Assembly (NCBI GenBank): GCA_030674185.1
Contig: CM060307.1
Span: 75,388,135-75,452,134 of the forward strand
Direction: 5' to 3'
Source of the DNA: Monoplex corrugatus
Taxonomy: Eukaryota > Mollusca > Gastropoda > Littorinimorpha > Ranellidae
DNA length: 64,000 bases
Position numbers and translations under genes: made by a program. Shown piece after piece: positions 23,501 to 38,909 of this stretch; within the stretch, counting starts at the first letter, position 1; each line of letters begins with the position of its first letter. The notes beneath the pieces are model-generated. The model was not told the origin of the DNA and made no database searches. It was given only the letters and a program-made list of their open reading frames with translations.

Positions 23501-26500
23501 AGACATACAGGGAGAAGGCCAAGGCCGTAACACTGTAATATAAGTACTTCAAAAATATGTCTTTAATAGTTCAGAAGCAAATAATATTCAAAATGTATGT
23601 CAGTATTTTTGTTTCTATCATCATGGCTTCAAAGTGGTGCCATATAACAACAATCTTTGTTTGCATCATGGCTAATCTGCCATTGTATTCTTTTATCACT
23701 TACAAAGCAATCATTTAAATACAATTACATGATACCTTCACTTTACACTTGTGAAGATATATTTAGCATGCAGCACTATGCAATCAAGTACAGTATCAAT
23801 TTTCACACAAAGTCCAGCTCAAAAAAATAAAAAAAGAAAGAAAGGAACTCAGTGAGCTTTAGATTATGAGTATTTTCACATTTGTTGATCCAGTTTTCTA
23901 ACTTTTTCTATTCTTATTCTCATAGATAACAGAGATGCTGATCATAAATCTATACAATCAATCATCAGAGTAATTTCCACAATTCCACATCGGGAAGCAA
24001 AAAGTTTATTTCAAAACAATATCCATCAAACCTTTCGGCACTGCGATACTGCTGCTTGATGTTGAACTTCACACCCTCAAAAGCCTGCCAGTTGACGTAG
24101 ACCAGGTCACTGGACATGGGATTGCTCTGTTCAGCGTAGTATTTGACCAGCTGCTTGACACCCATGTTGTACACACCCCCTCGCTTTCCCTGAGAGACAC
24201 GCTGCAGCTGGGGCTGTCTCACCACTGGTACTATGGTTAAGGTTTCTGTTGTAATATCGGGCACATGAACAGAAATGCAAGAACCAACTTGATGACATCA
24301 GTCCTGTAGGGGATAGTCGAGGCAAAGAGAAAACAAAGAAGGCCAACAAAATCCGTCATGGACAACATCACCGACGCCTGCAAACTGGGGCTCCATGACA
24401 TCATACACAGGAGCAGAGACCGTGTCACCTGGCGATCCTTTGTGACAAAGAGTGTAACTCCTACTGTCATCCACGGCGATAGAGATAGACAAGATGAGAT
24501 GAGATGAATATGAGGCAGTGTAGCAGAGTGCCTTCCAATCGATCTGCCCTGATTCAAGTCTGGCTTTAAGATGCAATAACGACCTCTACATGAGGGTTTC
24601 AGGTATAAACGGGTGACTGGTCCAGTTCTGAAGGGGATATTCGAGCAAAAACAAGATGTGGGCACCAATCTTGTACAGCTGGTCTTAGGATAGCTTTCTA
24701 TACTTACCATCAACCTCACAGTTATGGGAAATCTGTATCATTTATCTTGAACTATGCTATGATGTAGATGAATCAGTCCTTCTTGGATAACCTCACCCTT
24801 GTTTCACAACACTACTGTTGTAAAGGATACAGGTGATCCACTTCCACACCCCCTGCAAGTGCGGTTCCTCAGCCACAACTTTTGCATTGCTCTCCATGTC
24901 CTCATTCTGCAGAACATATCACAAAAGAAAACAATGATCAAGCCTTAATAAATTTTCCGTAAATAGTTTCAGGCATTTTTGTTGCTCATTAAGAAAAGAG
25001 AAAAATAAAAGATGTCACATATCATTCTTAAAACACATGCTAAACATTTTCTGTTTTACGTAAAGATCTGATTGGATCAGTTCCAACTGTTTTACGGTTT
25101 ACTGGTGATTAGATGAGGGATACCCCTGAGCTATTAATGAGTTAGCCTATTCAGGATACTCCTACCTCAGGCCAGCATCACTCCTGGACAAAGTCTGCCT
25201 AGAAAAATCAGTAAGAAAACAGGTCGTGGGAAATAAAGCACCTACTGTGATTTTAACTGAGGACAGATTGGCCTAACTTAAAACAATGATAGAGGCAGAT
25301 AAGGTTTTAGTTTAATGAAATTAAAACCTGTGTTGCCATAGCAGCCCAGTAGCAGCTTTGTTGGAAATGGGCAAAATTTTACACACAAAATTTTGAAAAC
25401 AAATAAGTTTGCACTGTTTTTATAATGAATAAGACAAAACTTAAACACCCAAATCATGCAAATATGGTTAATATACACACACACACAAGAAAATATAAAC
25501 TGTAAGAAAAAGATCACATTCATTACATGAACTGCTTGCACTCACTGTTTGAACAACTATATATTTGATTTTTTGACAATTTCAACATTAAACTTTGAAC
25601 AGATTGTTAAACATTAATCAATCAGATGATGGTAGGAAAACAGGTGAAGGGAAACAACTTGTGACACATGGTATGGATTGAGGAAACATGGATATGGAAG
25701 AGTTTTGGAATCAATTTCCCTGTTATGAGTATACTCAGAAGTCAGTGCTGAGTGACACTCTGCTGTTACAAATGATCTCGGAATTCTTCAAAAGTAAGTT
25801 AGTACAATTTGAGAACCTTTACGTAATGACTTATTTTAGGGTCATCTTTAACCTTCTTACCATTCAGGTTTTCAAAATGGCGCGTTGTTTCATAAATCAT
25901 TCTTAATGGACACAAGTCAATACAATAAGATTATATAAACCATTAGTACATCCATGGTCACACATATAGAAGGACATAAACACATCAATAAATATTAATG
26001 ACACAGAAACAATGCCATCATTAAATAGATAATGACATACAAAAGATGATTATACCATGGTCAGAACACAATATGACCACTACCTTGCTGGTCACTTAAT
26101 TTCGATAAACACAGTCTGAAAAATAACTGGTTCATTTCTTTTATTTGGGAATATTGTAATCAATGAAACTAAGTTCATACATTTTTGTATTCATAAGTTC
26201 AATTAAAAAGAAAGGGAAAAAAGCCTCACTCTTTCATGAAAGTTACATGCCAGTACCTTCTCACTGGGCAAAATATCTGAAGAGAAAAAAATAGCAATTC
26301 ACCCATGACCCCTTCCCAAAAGTTTTCGACCAACTTAACTCCATTTCCCAAAAGGCTACACAACCACCAATAATCCTGAAAAATGAAGTTAAGTCACTCC
26401 TCACTAGCAATCCATTCTCACATCATGACATTAATTTCAGAAATAACGACAGCAACACACGTTGCATGGCTATTTAGGCATTTTGTCTACAGATGTGCAC

Positions 26501-29117
26501 ATACTTTGAAGGTAAAACATACACACTCACACACACATACACAAACTAAAATAATACTTTTATTTAGAACAGTATCAATCTGGCCTACATTTGTTATCAA
26601 AGTTGTATTTATTCCAAACACTTCACTCCTGCCCTATTTAACTTTTTTTCTGTTCCATCTTCCATGATAATTCAGTGGCCACACAGTCTGAGACAACGGT
26701 TTACAAACGATCACTTCTTCTAATTTCATTCACATTTTACAGTTTCAGTTTCATTCACTGTTCTAAATAAATCAGGTCAAATGATTCAGGATACATACAT
26801 GCATACTATAACCAATTCACTGTCCCTTTTAATCAGGTCAAATGATTCAAGATACATACCTGCATACCATACCCATTGAGAGCACGGTGTCTCATACGTG
26901 TGGCAATGTCCTGAGTGTTCAGCTGGCCCTCTTCAACACAATTCATGGTTCGCTTCCCATTTGCCCATGTCAGACTGGAGTTGGGGGACCAGGCCTATAG
27001 AATCAAACTCCGAGAATGTTTCAACATTCACTTGTGACAAATGAAATTGTTTTGCTAGTTACGTTCACATGTTCCAACATTTCTGTAGTAAATAGCTCGA
27101 CAATCTGATTAATTAATCAATGATCAGTTTTTATCGCAACAAATGTGATAGAAATGAAATATCTAGATTGCAAAATTGCTCCATATAGAGTGAAAGAGAT
27201 ATTCAGATTGTTTGTTGGAAACGGGATAAACATAAGGGTGGTTTTCAGTCATATGTGATGGTATCAATATAGTCCTGAGCAACAGATACGGTAATTATGT
27301 CCCCCTAAAAAAAAGTCACATATAGCGGTGTCACCAGTCCTGGGCAACAGATACAATAATTACGTAAGTATATTCATGTGCAATTCATGTGCACTCATTT
27401 TTATCCTTTCGTTATGCATTCTTTTATTTCAACTTTCCATGAAAAAATTTGCACACAACTCCACTGGGAAAGAACATATTATGAGAGCTAACATTTTATC
27501 AAAATCCACATAAATGCTAAAAATATGACAAAACATACAAATTCAGCCATGACTCAAGTTTTTCTGCTGTGAAAAGATGAAAAGAAAATTAAGTGTTTTT
27601 AATTACTCCATTGCTTAATCTCGTATTCCATCTTACACAATTGCGGTTTCACAATCATAACATTCATATAATCTGCAAAAAAATGTAATCAATGCTTCAA
27701 GATTCCATTTTAATATCATTACAGGAATTTATCTCACCATGGGGATTCTTTCAAAGACAGTGACATCGCTGATGTGAGAAGGCCCAGCAGCTGCCAGAAG
27801 TCGATTCTCATCTTTAGGATGCCAGGCGAACGAGGACAAAATCAGCTCCCCACATGCTGTTGGGAGAAAAGACAGAATGCTGACAAATTCTGTACAGTTT
27901 CCTCTTTAAAATAATAATCAGACATCTGTGATAGTTGGAGAACTCAAAGATGTTTCCTGTAAGAGAATTCTAATAAATTTTGTATAATTTCTTCTTTAAA
28001 ATAATAATCAGACATCTATGATAGTTGGAGAACTCAATGATGTCCCCTGTAAGAGAATTCTAACAAATTTTGTACAATTTCTTCTTTAAAATAATAATCA
28101 GACATCTATGATACCTGGAGAACTCAATGATGTCCCCTGTAAGAGAATTCTAACAAATTTTGTACAATTTCTTCTTTAAAATAATAATCAGACATCTATG
28201 ATACCTGGAGAACTCAATGATGTCCCCTGTAAGAGAATTCTAACAAATTTTGTACAATTTCTTCTTTAAAATAATAATCAGACATCTATGATACCTGGAG
28301 AACTCAATGATGTCCCCTGTAAGAGAATTCTAACAAATTTTGTACAATTTCTTCTTTAAAATAATAATCAGACATCTATGATAGTTGGAGAACTCAAAGA
28401 TGTCTCCTGTAAGAGAATTCTAACAAATTTTGTATAATTTCTTCTTTAAAATAATAATCATCTATGATAGTTGGAGAACTCAATGATGTCCCCTGTAAGA
28501 GAATTCTAACAAATTTTGTATAATTTCTTCTTTAAAATAATAATCAGACATCTATGATAGTTGGAGAACTCAAAGATATCTCCTGTCAGAGAATTCTAAC
28601 AAATTTTGTATAATTTCTTCTTTAAAATAATAATCAGACATCTATGATAGTTGGAGAACTCAAAGATGTCTACTGTAAGAGAATTCTAACAAATTTTGTA
28701 CAATTTCTTCTTTAAAATAATAATCAGACATCTATGATACCTGGAGAACTCTGTCAGAGTCACTTATCCCAGTCTCCAACTTTCATATTTTAGAAAGTCT
28801 ACGATATCTGTATAATCACACACTTAACCCGTCTCCAATTTTCATATTTTAGAAAACCTACGATATCTGTATAATCACACACTTAACCCAGTCTCCAATT
28901 TTCATATTTTAGGAAGCCTATGATATCTGTATAATCACAATCATTTCACACACTACAGGCCAGGGAATACCTGACAGATATATTCTGATCTGCTCACTCT
29001 GACAACAGAAACCAACAACCACATCAAGCTTAAATCATCACGCTGGTTTTGTTTGCTTGTTTTTGTTTAGTTTTGATCATGTTTGTTTTTTTTCCTTTTG
29101 TTTTAGTGTGTGTGTGT

Positions 29118-29207
<90 letters not shown>

Positions 29208-32200
29208 GTGTGGTGTTTTGGTTTTGTTTGTTTTTTAGTTGTTGTTGTTGTTAGGATCAATTAAAGACTAATGTTTGATAAACTCCACTCAGAAACTGAG
29301 AAAAACATCTACAATCACACAGTTTTGTCTGTAGATACAAGCAAAAACATAACGGATAAAATCTGTATCATTTTCTAATTGATAAACACGACATACTCAA
29401 ATACTTAAAGTATCACATCATTTTCTGTTTTAATAAACATTACACAAACTAAAACCAAAAAAAAGTTCTTGATCTTTGCTTGATTACTAACAAGTTTACA
29501 ATAAGTGAGATAAAAACTTGAGAAAATGGGCATTCCATAATCTATGACAAAAATTATAACAATGCAGATTTTAAAAAAAGCATTCGTTCTACTTACGCTG
29601 CACACTTCTGTCAATTACCACTGGTTCAATGTCATCAGTACCTATAACCATTGAACATAAAAAGTTAAAGATTTGCATCAAACAATACCTTTAAGATGTC
29701 ATAAACAATTTCTAAGAGAAAGCTGAGAAAAAGAAAGTGAAACTGAAAGGAAGGGAATTAGAAAGACAAAAAAATGACAGTGAGAGAGGAGGAGAGAGAC
29801 AGGGAAAGAGAAGAAGAAAGTGAGAGAGAGAGAAAGAGAGAGAGAGAGAAAGAGAGGGAGTGCATGTGCAAGTGCATGCGCTTGCATGAGAGTGTGTGTG
29901 CATTCATACTGTATTCTTCTGAACTGTGGATGCACCAAGCTGTTATGTTACACTGCAATATATTTCATCATGTTCTGATCATGTGGATATGTAATGCATT
30001 ACATAAAAGTCAGGGATCAGTAAAACAACTGCACCTTGTACACAGAAAACATATTCACAAACCTGTGTATGTTTGAATGTTCTTGAATTCTTTATGAAAG
30101 AATACACTAGATTATGGCAACAATGATACACAGGTATCACAAGCATCATTTTATCAAATATAAACATTCCGCATGTAAATATGCAATGTAATCTGATTGT
30201 TGTTGTTTTGTGAGGTGATAAAAAGGCTTGAAAACTATTCCTTTTTCTCCAAAAATAAATATATTCATGCATAATTAAAATGAAGATTTGAATGATAACT
30301 GACCCATCATAGCATGGCGGATGTCATACAGTCGCAGAGAAGGGCTGTCTTTACACAACACCGTCAGGACTCCACTCCTGAATGCATGAAAATATACCTG
30401 TGTTGGACATGATTGTTCTCCATGCCTTGAACTTAACCCACTATTTCATGAGTACATTAAAATTAATTTTAATTATCATATGTGGTCATTCTTCTGGTAC
30501 ATTAAACTTAATTTCAATTATTATATGCAGTCATTCGTTTTTTTATATACTCTGATGATGACAAGATGCCAACTGTAAGAAAAAAAATATTTCATGTGAA
30601 CTTAGACACAAGGATTCTTATTTTAACAGACTACATGTACATGTGTATATACAGAAGCATCCTAAATAATCAGAAAATGAAAACATGATCTAAAATATAA
30701 ACATAACCACATGCAACCATCTATCTACACACTCCATACAATGCAAGTATGTTCATACTGATCACAATATGGAAACGGCAATACTTAACACACACGAACA
30801 CAGCCATTAATGACAGTTCTTGAAACCTCTCCAATTTCCAAATGTAACTTTAATGATGATCTTATTAATACTCTGTAATAATGATAATTAAATACCTTGT
30901 TAAGCACCAACTGATCTTGGACACAGGTTTAGCTTCTTGTAGTGTAAATACCTTCATGCAAGTAAAGGGAAACAGTGCCAACCAAGACTTTATCCAAAAC
31001 ATGAAAACCTGTTGGTAAACACAATCTGACTTACTTTAATCTGAACTGGAAACTATTAGTAAACACAATCAGACTTACTTTAATCTGAACTGGAAACTTA
31101 GTAAACACAATCTGACTTACTTTAATCTGAACTGGAAACTGTTGTAAACACAATCTGACTTACTTTAATCTGAACTGGAAACTATTAGTAAACACAATCA
31201 GATTTACTTTAATCTGAACTGGAAACTGTTGGTTAACACAATCAGCCTTACTTTAATCCGAACTGGAAACTGTTGGTAAACACATTCAGACTTACTTTAA
31301 TCTGAACTGAAAACTGTTGGTTAACACAATCTGAACTTAAAAATAAAAAAGTGTCAAAGCCTTTTTCTGTTTTCTCTACCTGATGGTAAACACAACGTTA
31401 ATCTTTATTCAAACTCAATAAAAAGCAACATGGTAAAACTTTCTTTCTGTTTCCCTGCTTCTGACATTTCCTTTCCGAGACAATTATAAGAATGACGGAG
31501 GAGTGCTCTTATCTATTTGATGCTGTGTCTTGTCTCCATTTGTTTACTGACTGGAGCTTATTGTTTGTCTGACTGTAATGTGTGTGTTTTTATGACTTCT
31601 GCATTTGTTTATTGACTGAAGCTTTATTTGTTTGTCTGACTGTTATGTGTTGTTTTTTTATGACTTCTGCATTTGTTTATTGACTGAAGCTTTATTTGTT
31701 GTCTGACTGTTATGTGTTGTTTTTTATGACTTCTGCATTCGTTTATTGACTGAAGCTTATTTGTTTGTCTGATGTTATGTGTTGTTTTTTTATGACTTCT
31801 GCATTTGTTTATTGACTGAAGCTTTACTTGTTTGTCTGATTGTTGTGTGTTGTGTTTTATGACTTCTCTTTTTCCCAAAGTCTAACATGATCTTCAAAAA
31901 TGGAATTCAGAAGGAAGAAAACTATAGCCCATGCTGGTGAGGAGTTTCTTTTCAACTCAAGCTTTAAGACCAGATTCCTTAACTTACTATAATTTTACAG
32001 AGATTTCTCAAACAGAACTTGTAAAATGCACAGGTTTTCTTTTCGTTCATTTTTAAAAAAATTTTTGATAAAATGTCTATTTTCTGATGTGGTTGGCTCC
32101 CTTACACCTATCTGCTGTAAAGTGCTTTGAGCTCATTACTTTGGAGAAAACTGTTACTATTCGTATTATCATTACTGCCAGCTCAAGCTACGGAACAAAC

Positions 32201-35200
32201 ATAATTTCACATATTCTACATGTTTTCAAATAAAATGAAAGGATACAGGTCTGTCAAACTTTTTCACATCCCAGACAGCCACCTGAGACTGAAATAGGAT
32301 AAAAACATTGAAATTATAAAAACACAAAAATAACATAGCAAACAATAATCTCAGAACGTTTCGAGTAATGACCTAAAATGTCATCCAGTTATGGTTATCT
32401 GAAAAATTCCAGCACAGGCTTCTTGCAAATGCTGACTTTACTGTTCTAAATTAATGCATTCAACTGTGAATTTAAAATCGTAACCAAGTCTTATTCTGTT
32501 TCCATATGTAAAATCTCAAAGATCAGAAGGCCACTGATATTCATGTTATATCAAGCAACTATGCGACGTTCTGAGATTCTAAACATCAGCTACTATTTCC
32601 TTAAAAAGTTTTTTGGTAATTTGTCATTTGGAGATTTTGAAGATCAATTACTATTTTTCCAAAAACTTTTTTTTTTTGGGGGGGGGGGGGTGGTAATTTG
32701 TTGTTGGGGGAGGGGTTTGAACATCAATTGCAATCTGAATATGGAACTCTTAATTTGTAAATCAAATCAAGACATAATAAGCACTGCCCATTTAGTCTGC
32801 AAATTTAATCAATCAAGATAAAAATGAGCATGGTCCATTTAATTTGTAAATTAAATCAAGACAAAATGAGCACTGTCCATTTAGCTTCTTCTGCCTTCTA
32901 TATATATATATACAAAGTACAAGATAAATGCTAACCTCTCCAAATGATGCCAGTCTATTGGGGTTATGGACATCAACACAAACACCCGACACTGTACGAT
33001 GCTGAGTGGTTAAATGGGATTTAGAAGGATCTGCACATAAAGACAGCATACAAACCTGCTGCCTACAAGCAATGAGAAGTCAGGCTCTTCCATATTATGC
33101 ACAAACTTAAAACAAATAAAGAAAGAAAGAAAGAATCATTGATACAATAAAATACAGAAGCTGAACTTGAAAAAAACATCTACAAACACTAACAAAATAA
33201 AACATAAGGTTCAATCTAAATGAAATAAACATAGGGCTTAACCTTAATGAAATAAAACAAAGGCCAACATTAAACATAACACAAATGTATATATGCATTA
33301 AAAAACAACAATTAAATAATGTACAATAAATCAGGATATACATAATGTTTATAAAACAAACAACTGGAATAAATCCAAATAAACAAACAAATAAATGACC
33401 TCAAAACTAAAGAACATTGTTATACTGAGTGGTGTTCTATGGTATAGTGGAAAACTGTGGTCTCCCACTTTATACAAAGAAGAATAAAATAACAGAAAAA
33501 AACAACTTTTACATTTCAACATCCTTTTCTTTCCCTATCTCACAAACACGCACGCACACACACACACACACACCGCACGCACGCACGCACGCACGCACGC
33601 ACCACAACACACACACACATGCACGCACGCACGCATTCACACATAAACATACACAGATTTACATTTTCTTACCTCTAAGATCATACAGACGAAGGTATCG
33701 GTTGTTCATGCCAGTGAAAAATGTGCGGGAATCAAACCAGGCAAAGGAAGAGCTGGTATCACCAGCACCTATATGGCAAAAAATAAAATTCATGACTTGC
33801 AAAAAGAAGGAAAAAAAACATGAAAAACAATCAGACAAACAAATAAATAATACATGAAACAAGTAAGTAAATAAAGTTAATTCTATAATTATCATTACTA
33901 GTGTTTAAACCCATGAAAAAACGATCACACAAGCAAATAGATATACATTATCAGTGTTTAAAGCTCAGCCAACTGCTCAGAAACGCATCAGGGCAATAAC
34001 CATCTCAAATAAAACACGCACATTGATGATCCTAGAAAAAAGAAAACCAGAAAAAGAAAATCAAGAAGTACACATAGTACTGCATACCTACAAATAATCT
34101 AAGGATATGCCCTTTCAGTTAGCCATTCCACTGAATCTATCACCGAGGGATTAAAAAAAACAATGCTGAATACAAATGCATGAACATAAATAAGTAAACA
34201 AAAAAAAGACATAAAAATGGTAAACAACTGGTCTACAGTACCTAAAATTATCACAAAACGGTTACATTTTCTTAGAGCTAAAAATACAATTATGTCTGTA
34301 TAAATCATCAATCCTAATAAAGTATGAAGACTTTATGAATCACATCCAGGTGTATAAACCAGCATGGCCAGAAAATAAGAAGGGACAAGATGACAGACTT
34401 CAGAACTTCAGACATCAGAACGCTTTATTACTCAAGGATATTAGCATTAGGTCCTACTGGACAGAAACCAAAGGAGCAAGGAAGAAACAATGAGAGTGAC
34501 AGAAAAGAAGAAATTTCCAGCACAAAATTTCTAGACATTGGGGATATTATCTACACTGAAAGAACACCTGAAATCCTCACAAGGTCAGTAAATAAGACAT
34601 CATGAAGACTTAGATTCTGTGGTTCTATTCTCACGGTGACCTCAAATTGGTGAGGTTGGAGGAGTGTAGGGGAGCTGAAATAAGTGGCATGGGGGTGGTG
34701 ACACAACAATGAAGAAGATGGAACAAACAAAAGTCATGGATGCAAACTTTACAACTAAACAGTATACCTGCACACCTATGCTTGACATCTGCTTCATTAC
34801 AGGCTTTTTGGTGCGCAAACTTTCACTGAATGCCTTGTGACTATAACTTCAATGATATAATGAAAGACTGGTGTTTTGTTTAAACATATGCTTACTATCA
34901 TAACAATTGCCCCATTACCACTACACCTGTCCTTATCAATTTTCCACTGTTTTATCATTTTACCACACTATCTGTTCTTATCAGTATTAGTCTAATGTGT
35001 CCATTTGTTTCCCTCATCCTTCCAACCCATGAAACACATGCACACATTGTTATTGTTGTTTAAAGCCCAGTCGACTGCATAAAGCCATATATCAGGGCGA
35101 TAACCCCTTCAAAACATACAAAACTTCGACAGGAAAAAAAAAACATGCACACCTAACAACATAAACACAAACAAATTACAAGCACATGCAAACACCACCA

Positions 35201-36409
35201 TTCTATGCAAACAAATCTTGCCTTTTTAAAACTGAGACTGAACAAACACAATCATCATACAGAGTTTAGAATAGTTTAACTGTAATGTCTGCAGTATTAA
35301 AACTACCGTTCCTATCTTATCAGCCAGAGTGGAACAGTCTACAGGAACAAAAAAAAATCTCAAAAGGGAAAAAAACAAACTTATTACCTATCTCCGAGTA
35401 TGGGCGAGAGATAGAGCCATGTTCACTGGAGCTATAGCGTGATCGTTCAGAGCTCTCACTCAATGCATGAGTTGCTGTCACATCCCAGATCACAATGCAT
35501 GCATCATTCCTAAACTTCTCCAGGCCTTCAGCCAGCTGCAGACATCCAAACATACAATTTTTTTTTTTATATTTCATACACACACACCAAAAAGTTGTTA
35601 ACATAGAATGAATCAAACACACATAGTCTTACATGCTAATTCCACATCAGATTGCTCCAAAATATGTCAGAGCCAGTAAATGAAATGGGAAATAAACATC
35701 TTCAACATAAAAACACAAGATCAAATGAAAGACAAAGTTCGTAACTGGCTTACCAAAATATGTTGTACAAAACTTGGAAGTATGATTATTCTTTATATTT
35801 CACACACACACACACACTCAAAATTTGTTAACATATAATGAATCAAACACACATAGTCTCACGTGCTAATTGCACATCAGATTGCTCAAAAATATGTTAG
35901 AACTAGTAAATGAAATGGGAAACAAACATCTTCAACATAAAAACACAAGATCAAATGAAAGACAAAGTTTGTAACTGGTTTACCAAAATATGCTGTACTA
36001 AACTTGAAAGTACGATGCTTCTTTGGCAATTAAAACAAATGGCAAAAATGCATTGTCATTCCAAGCTACAATGATTATTCCTCTTCTCTTTCTGTAAAAC
36101 AAACTGTCTATTACGATGGCACGGAACCAAGACCACAAGTTCCAAGAAAACTAATTAATTTTGGATACAAGTCATGATCTGATTTGAAACCGACTTCCTG
36201 ATCTCAGTCAATCAATACAAACTATCTTTGGAAGGCCTTTATTTCCCATTTTCAGGCCAAATTATACAATGAAAACTTACAAAATGCGACTCTTCTGGAT
36301 TCCAGGCCAAGTAGTTGCAATGGCGGGAATGTCTTGGAACTGAAATTACAATTACATAATAAAATTGTCAAATACTGTCAAAATCAGGCACGCTCTCCCT
36401 CTCCCTGTG

Positions 36410-36488
<79 letters not shown>

Positions 36489-38823
36489 TGCACGCATACA
36501 CATACACAAGTATCGCAAGTAATCATACACCATTTACTGTCAGGTTAACATAAAAGCTGTACTGATACATACACACACACACACACACACACACTGAAGA
36601 CAGACCAGCTGTGTCTTAAGTATATTTTTATCAAATTTGTGTGACAGCAAGTAATATCATATGATACCACATTCATGAAATATAATGAGCGATCAGAAGC
36701 GCATTAACAGAAATAGAAGCATACCATTTAGATTTATTTACTATCACCGTATATGTACAATAAAGTAAGTAACTTTTGTAACTGGCAGACAAATAAATGA
36801 TTACGCATTTCACAGTAATGACATGACTTATTGTTACTTTGTGTTTTTAAAATGCTCCCACAATAATCATAAATAAATATAATGTACGTAACTTTTGTAA
36901 GAGGCAGACAAATAAATGATCACACATTTTACAGTAATGGCATGACATGTCGTCACACTGCTTTTAAAATGCTCACACAACATATTATAATTATGTTTAC
37001 CATAAAAGACTTTTAAAGTCAAAGATACAAAGGACAGAAACATGAGAAGAAACAAGTACACACACATGAAAGATTCTTTTCATACTCCAGAGGTTTCTGC
37101 AATTGCATATCACATGAGCATCTCACAAGACTTAAATCTTAAAAAATTCTGTTTATTTGCACATGGGTTTCTTGCTTCTTTCAGGTCTAGAATACAAAGA
37201 AAAATTAATATTTTTCAAATCAAAAACTCACCAAATTCTTTGCCTATCAGTTCATCCTCTCCTGGATCACCAAAGCTACAAAGGCAAACAAAGCAATGGA
37301 AAAAAGAAAATATGAACATGCACAAAAAATAGGTGTGTTTATATTGTTATTTCATTCACTGTAATGCTCTTGAAGCTCTTGTAGTTTGTAAATAAATCAT
37401 ACATGTTGAAACTTACGAACATGTCACTGACCTGAACAAATTTTTAAAATGATCTGTCAAATAAAGTTGCTATTGCAATTTATGCCAAGTTCAAACAACT
37501 GTATCTTCTGTCTGCATGAAATATTTCATTAAAGAAATGAATCATTTCATTTGCAGAGACATGAAAGGGATCACTCTCTCCTTCACTACAATGATCCCTT
37601 TCTTGATACAGATAATAAAGCTTCATTCTGTCTCTGCCTTTCACTACAACAGAGAATCCATTTCTTCATGTAGGCAGTACGCTTTGTTTTCTTGCATCTT
37701 TCCATGCTGACATGATGATGTCTGCTGCTTCCTTTTCAATTCCTTGTTTTTCAAGCAAATTCCTGATATGGGGCAAATGTCATTATATTTAAGAGTGTGT
37801 AATATTGACCTGGGGAGCATGGACAAGAAGGTCTGACCCTACCAGCAGAACTAATGATAAGTGTAAAAGACCAAGAGTAACAGGTGTTCCAGACTGTTCA
37901 ACAGATAACAATAAAAGAAAACACAAACACACATAACTGGACTCAGCAGCTACAAAAGAATTCATTCAGTACATCGCCATGAAACCACTGAAAGCCACAT
38001 TTTTTCAGAGCTGTGAAAAACGCCTTTTCCAGGATATCCAAAAGAGAAGGGTTAGATTACTCTGAGTCTTTCAGATTAATAATTTTCACTAAATCAAAAT
38101 CATCCCAACCCTCAATCATAGTTGCACAATGTGAAAGATGACTCATGAGTTACCTTGTGAGGACAACACGGCCATTGGCTTGTCCAACTGCAAGCAGATT
38201 CTTTGGTTCTGGTTGAGGATACCAGGCAGCACACTGAAAGACACCCAAACAGACTAACATTGTAATTTAAGCAGATATGCATAATATTTTGTAGGATTTC
38301 ATTTCAGTTTCTGTTTACAGCCCATTCAACCACAAAGGCCATTTATTTCAGGGCTGTCAAACCAAACACATGTCATGTCTAAGCATAGTTTCTCTACAAA
38401 TATATTCATATACATACTCACAATCACAACTAATATCTGAACTATCTGCTCAATTGACAACAACTGTGGACTCCAGATCTGATGTCTAGAGTTCAACCTC
38501 AGCCTGCAACATAAAAACTGGTCTTTCACTGCCTATCTTAAAGCTCCATTCATGCTGGTGGTATCACTTGAGTCTTTCATATGCCCCTCACACCACCTGC
38601 CCACTAACATTCAACACCAATTGCCCGCTTACTTTACATGATCTTTCCAGCTGTTAGGCTCAAGGAGTCTGCAAGATCACCTCAGGTAGATTTGGGTGGG
38701 TCATAATATAAAATTGTCTGAGCATGATGACATCACACCATTCTGTAGCTAACTGTCTTATAGGGTATTGAAAATTATCAGAAAAAGACATAGAAACAAT
38801 GAATGGTTACACACACACAGCAA

Positions 38824-38855
<32 letters not shown>

Positions 38856-38858
38856 GCA

Positions 38859-38909
<51 letters not shown>

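Noticed and set aside
24237..24719. 160-codon minus-strand frame
   Set aside because: It is antisense to a LINE 3' end and SINE segment, with no homology as a protein.
27875..28745. CRISPR-like regular array
   Set aside because: The whole 90-bp unit repeats with no variable spacers. It is a minisatellite in an animal intron.
29049..29264. Cys/Val or His/Thr repeat frames (also at 36.4, 39.4, 47.3, 50.2 and 59.6 kb)
   Set aside because: Translations of (AC)n/(GT)n microsatellites.
34390..34605. 71-codon frame with an [10 protein letters not shown] stretch
   Set aside because: It lies within a dispersed repeat also present, non-coding, at 14700-14990.
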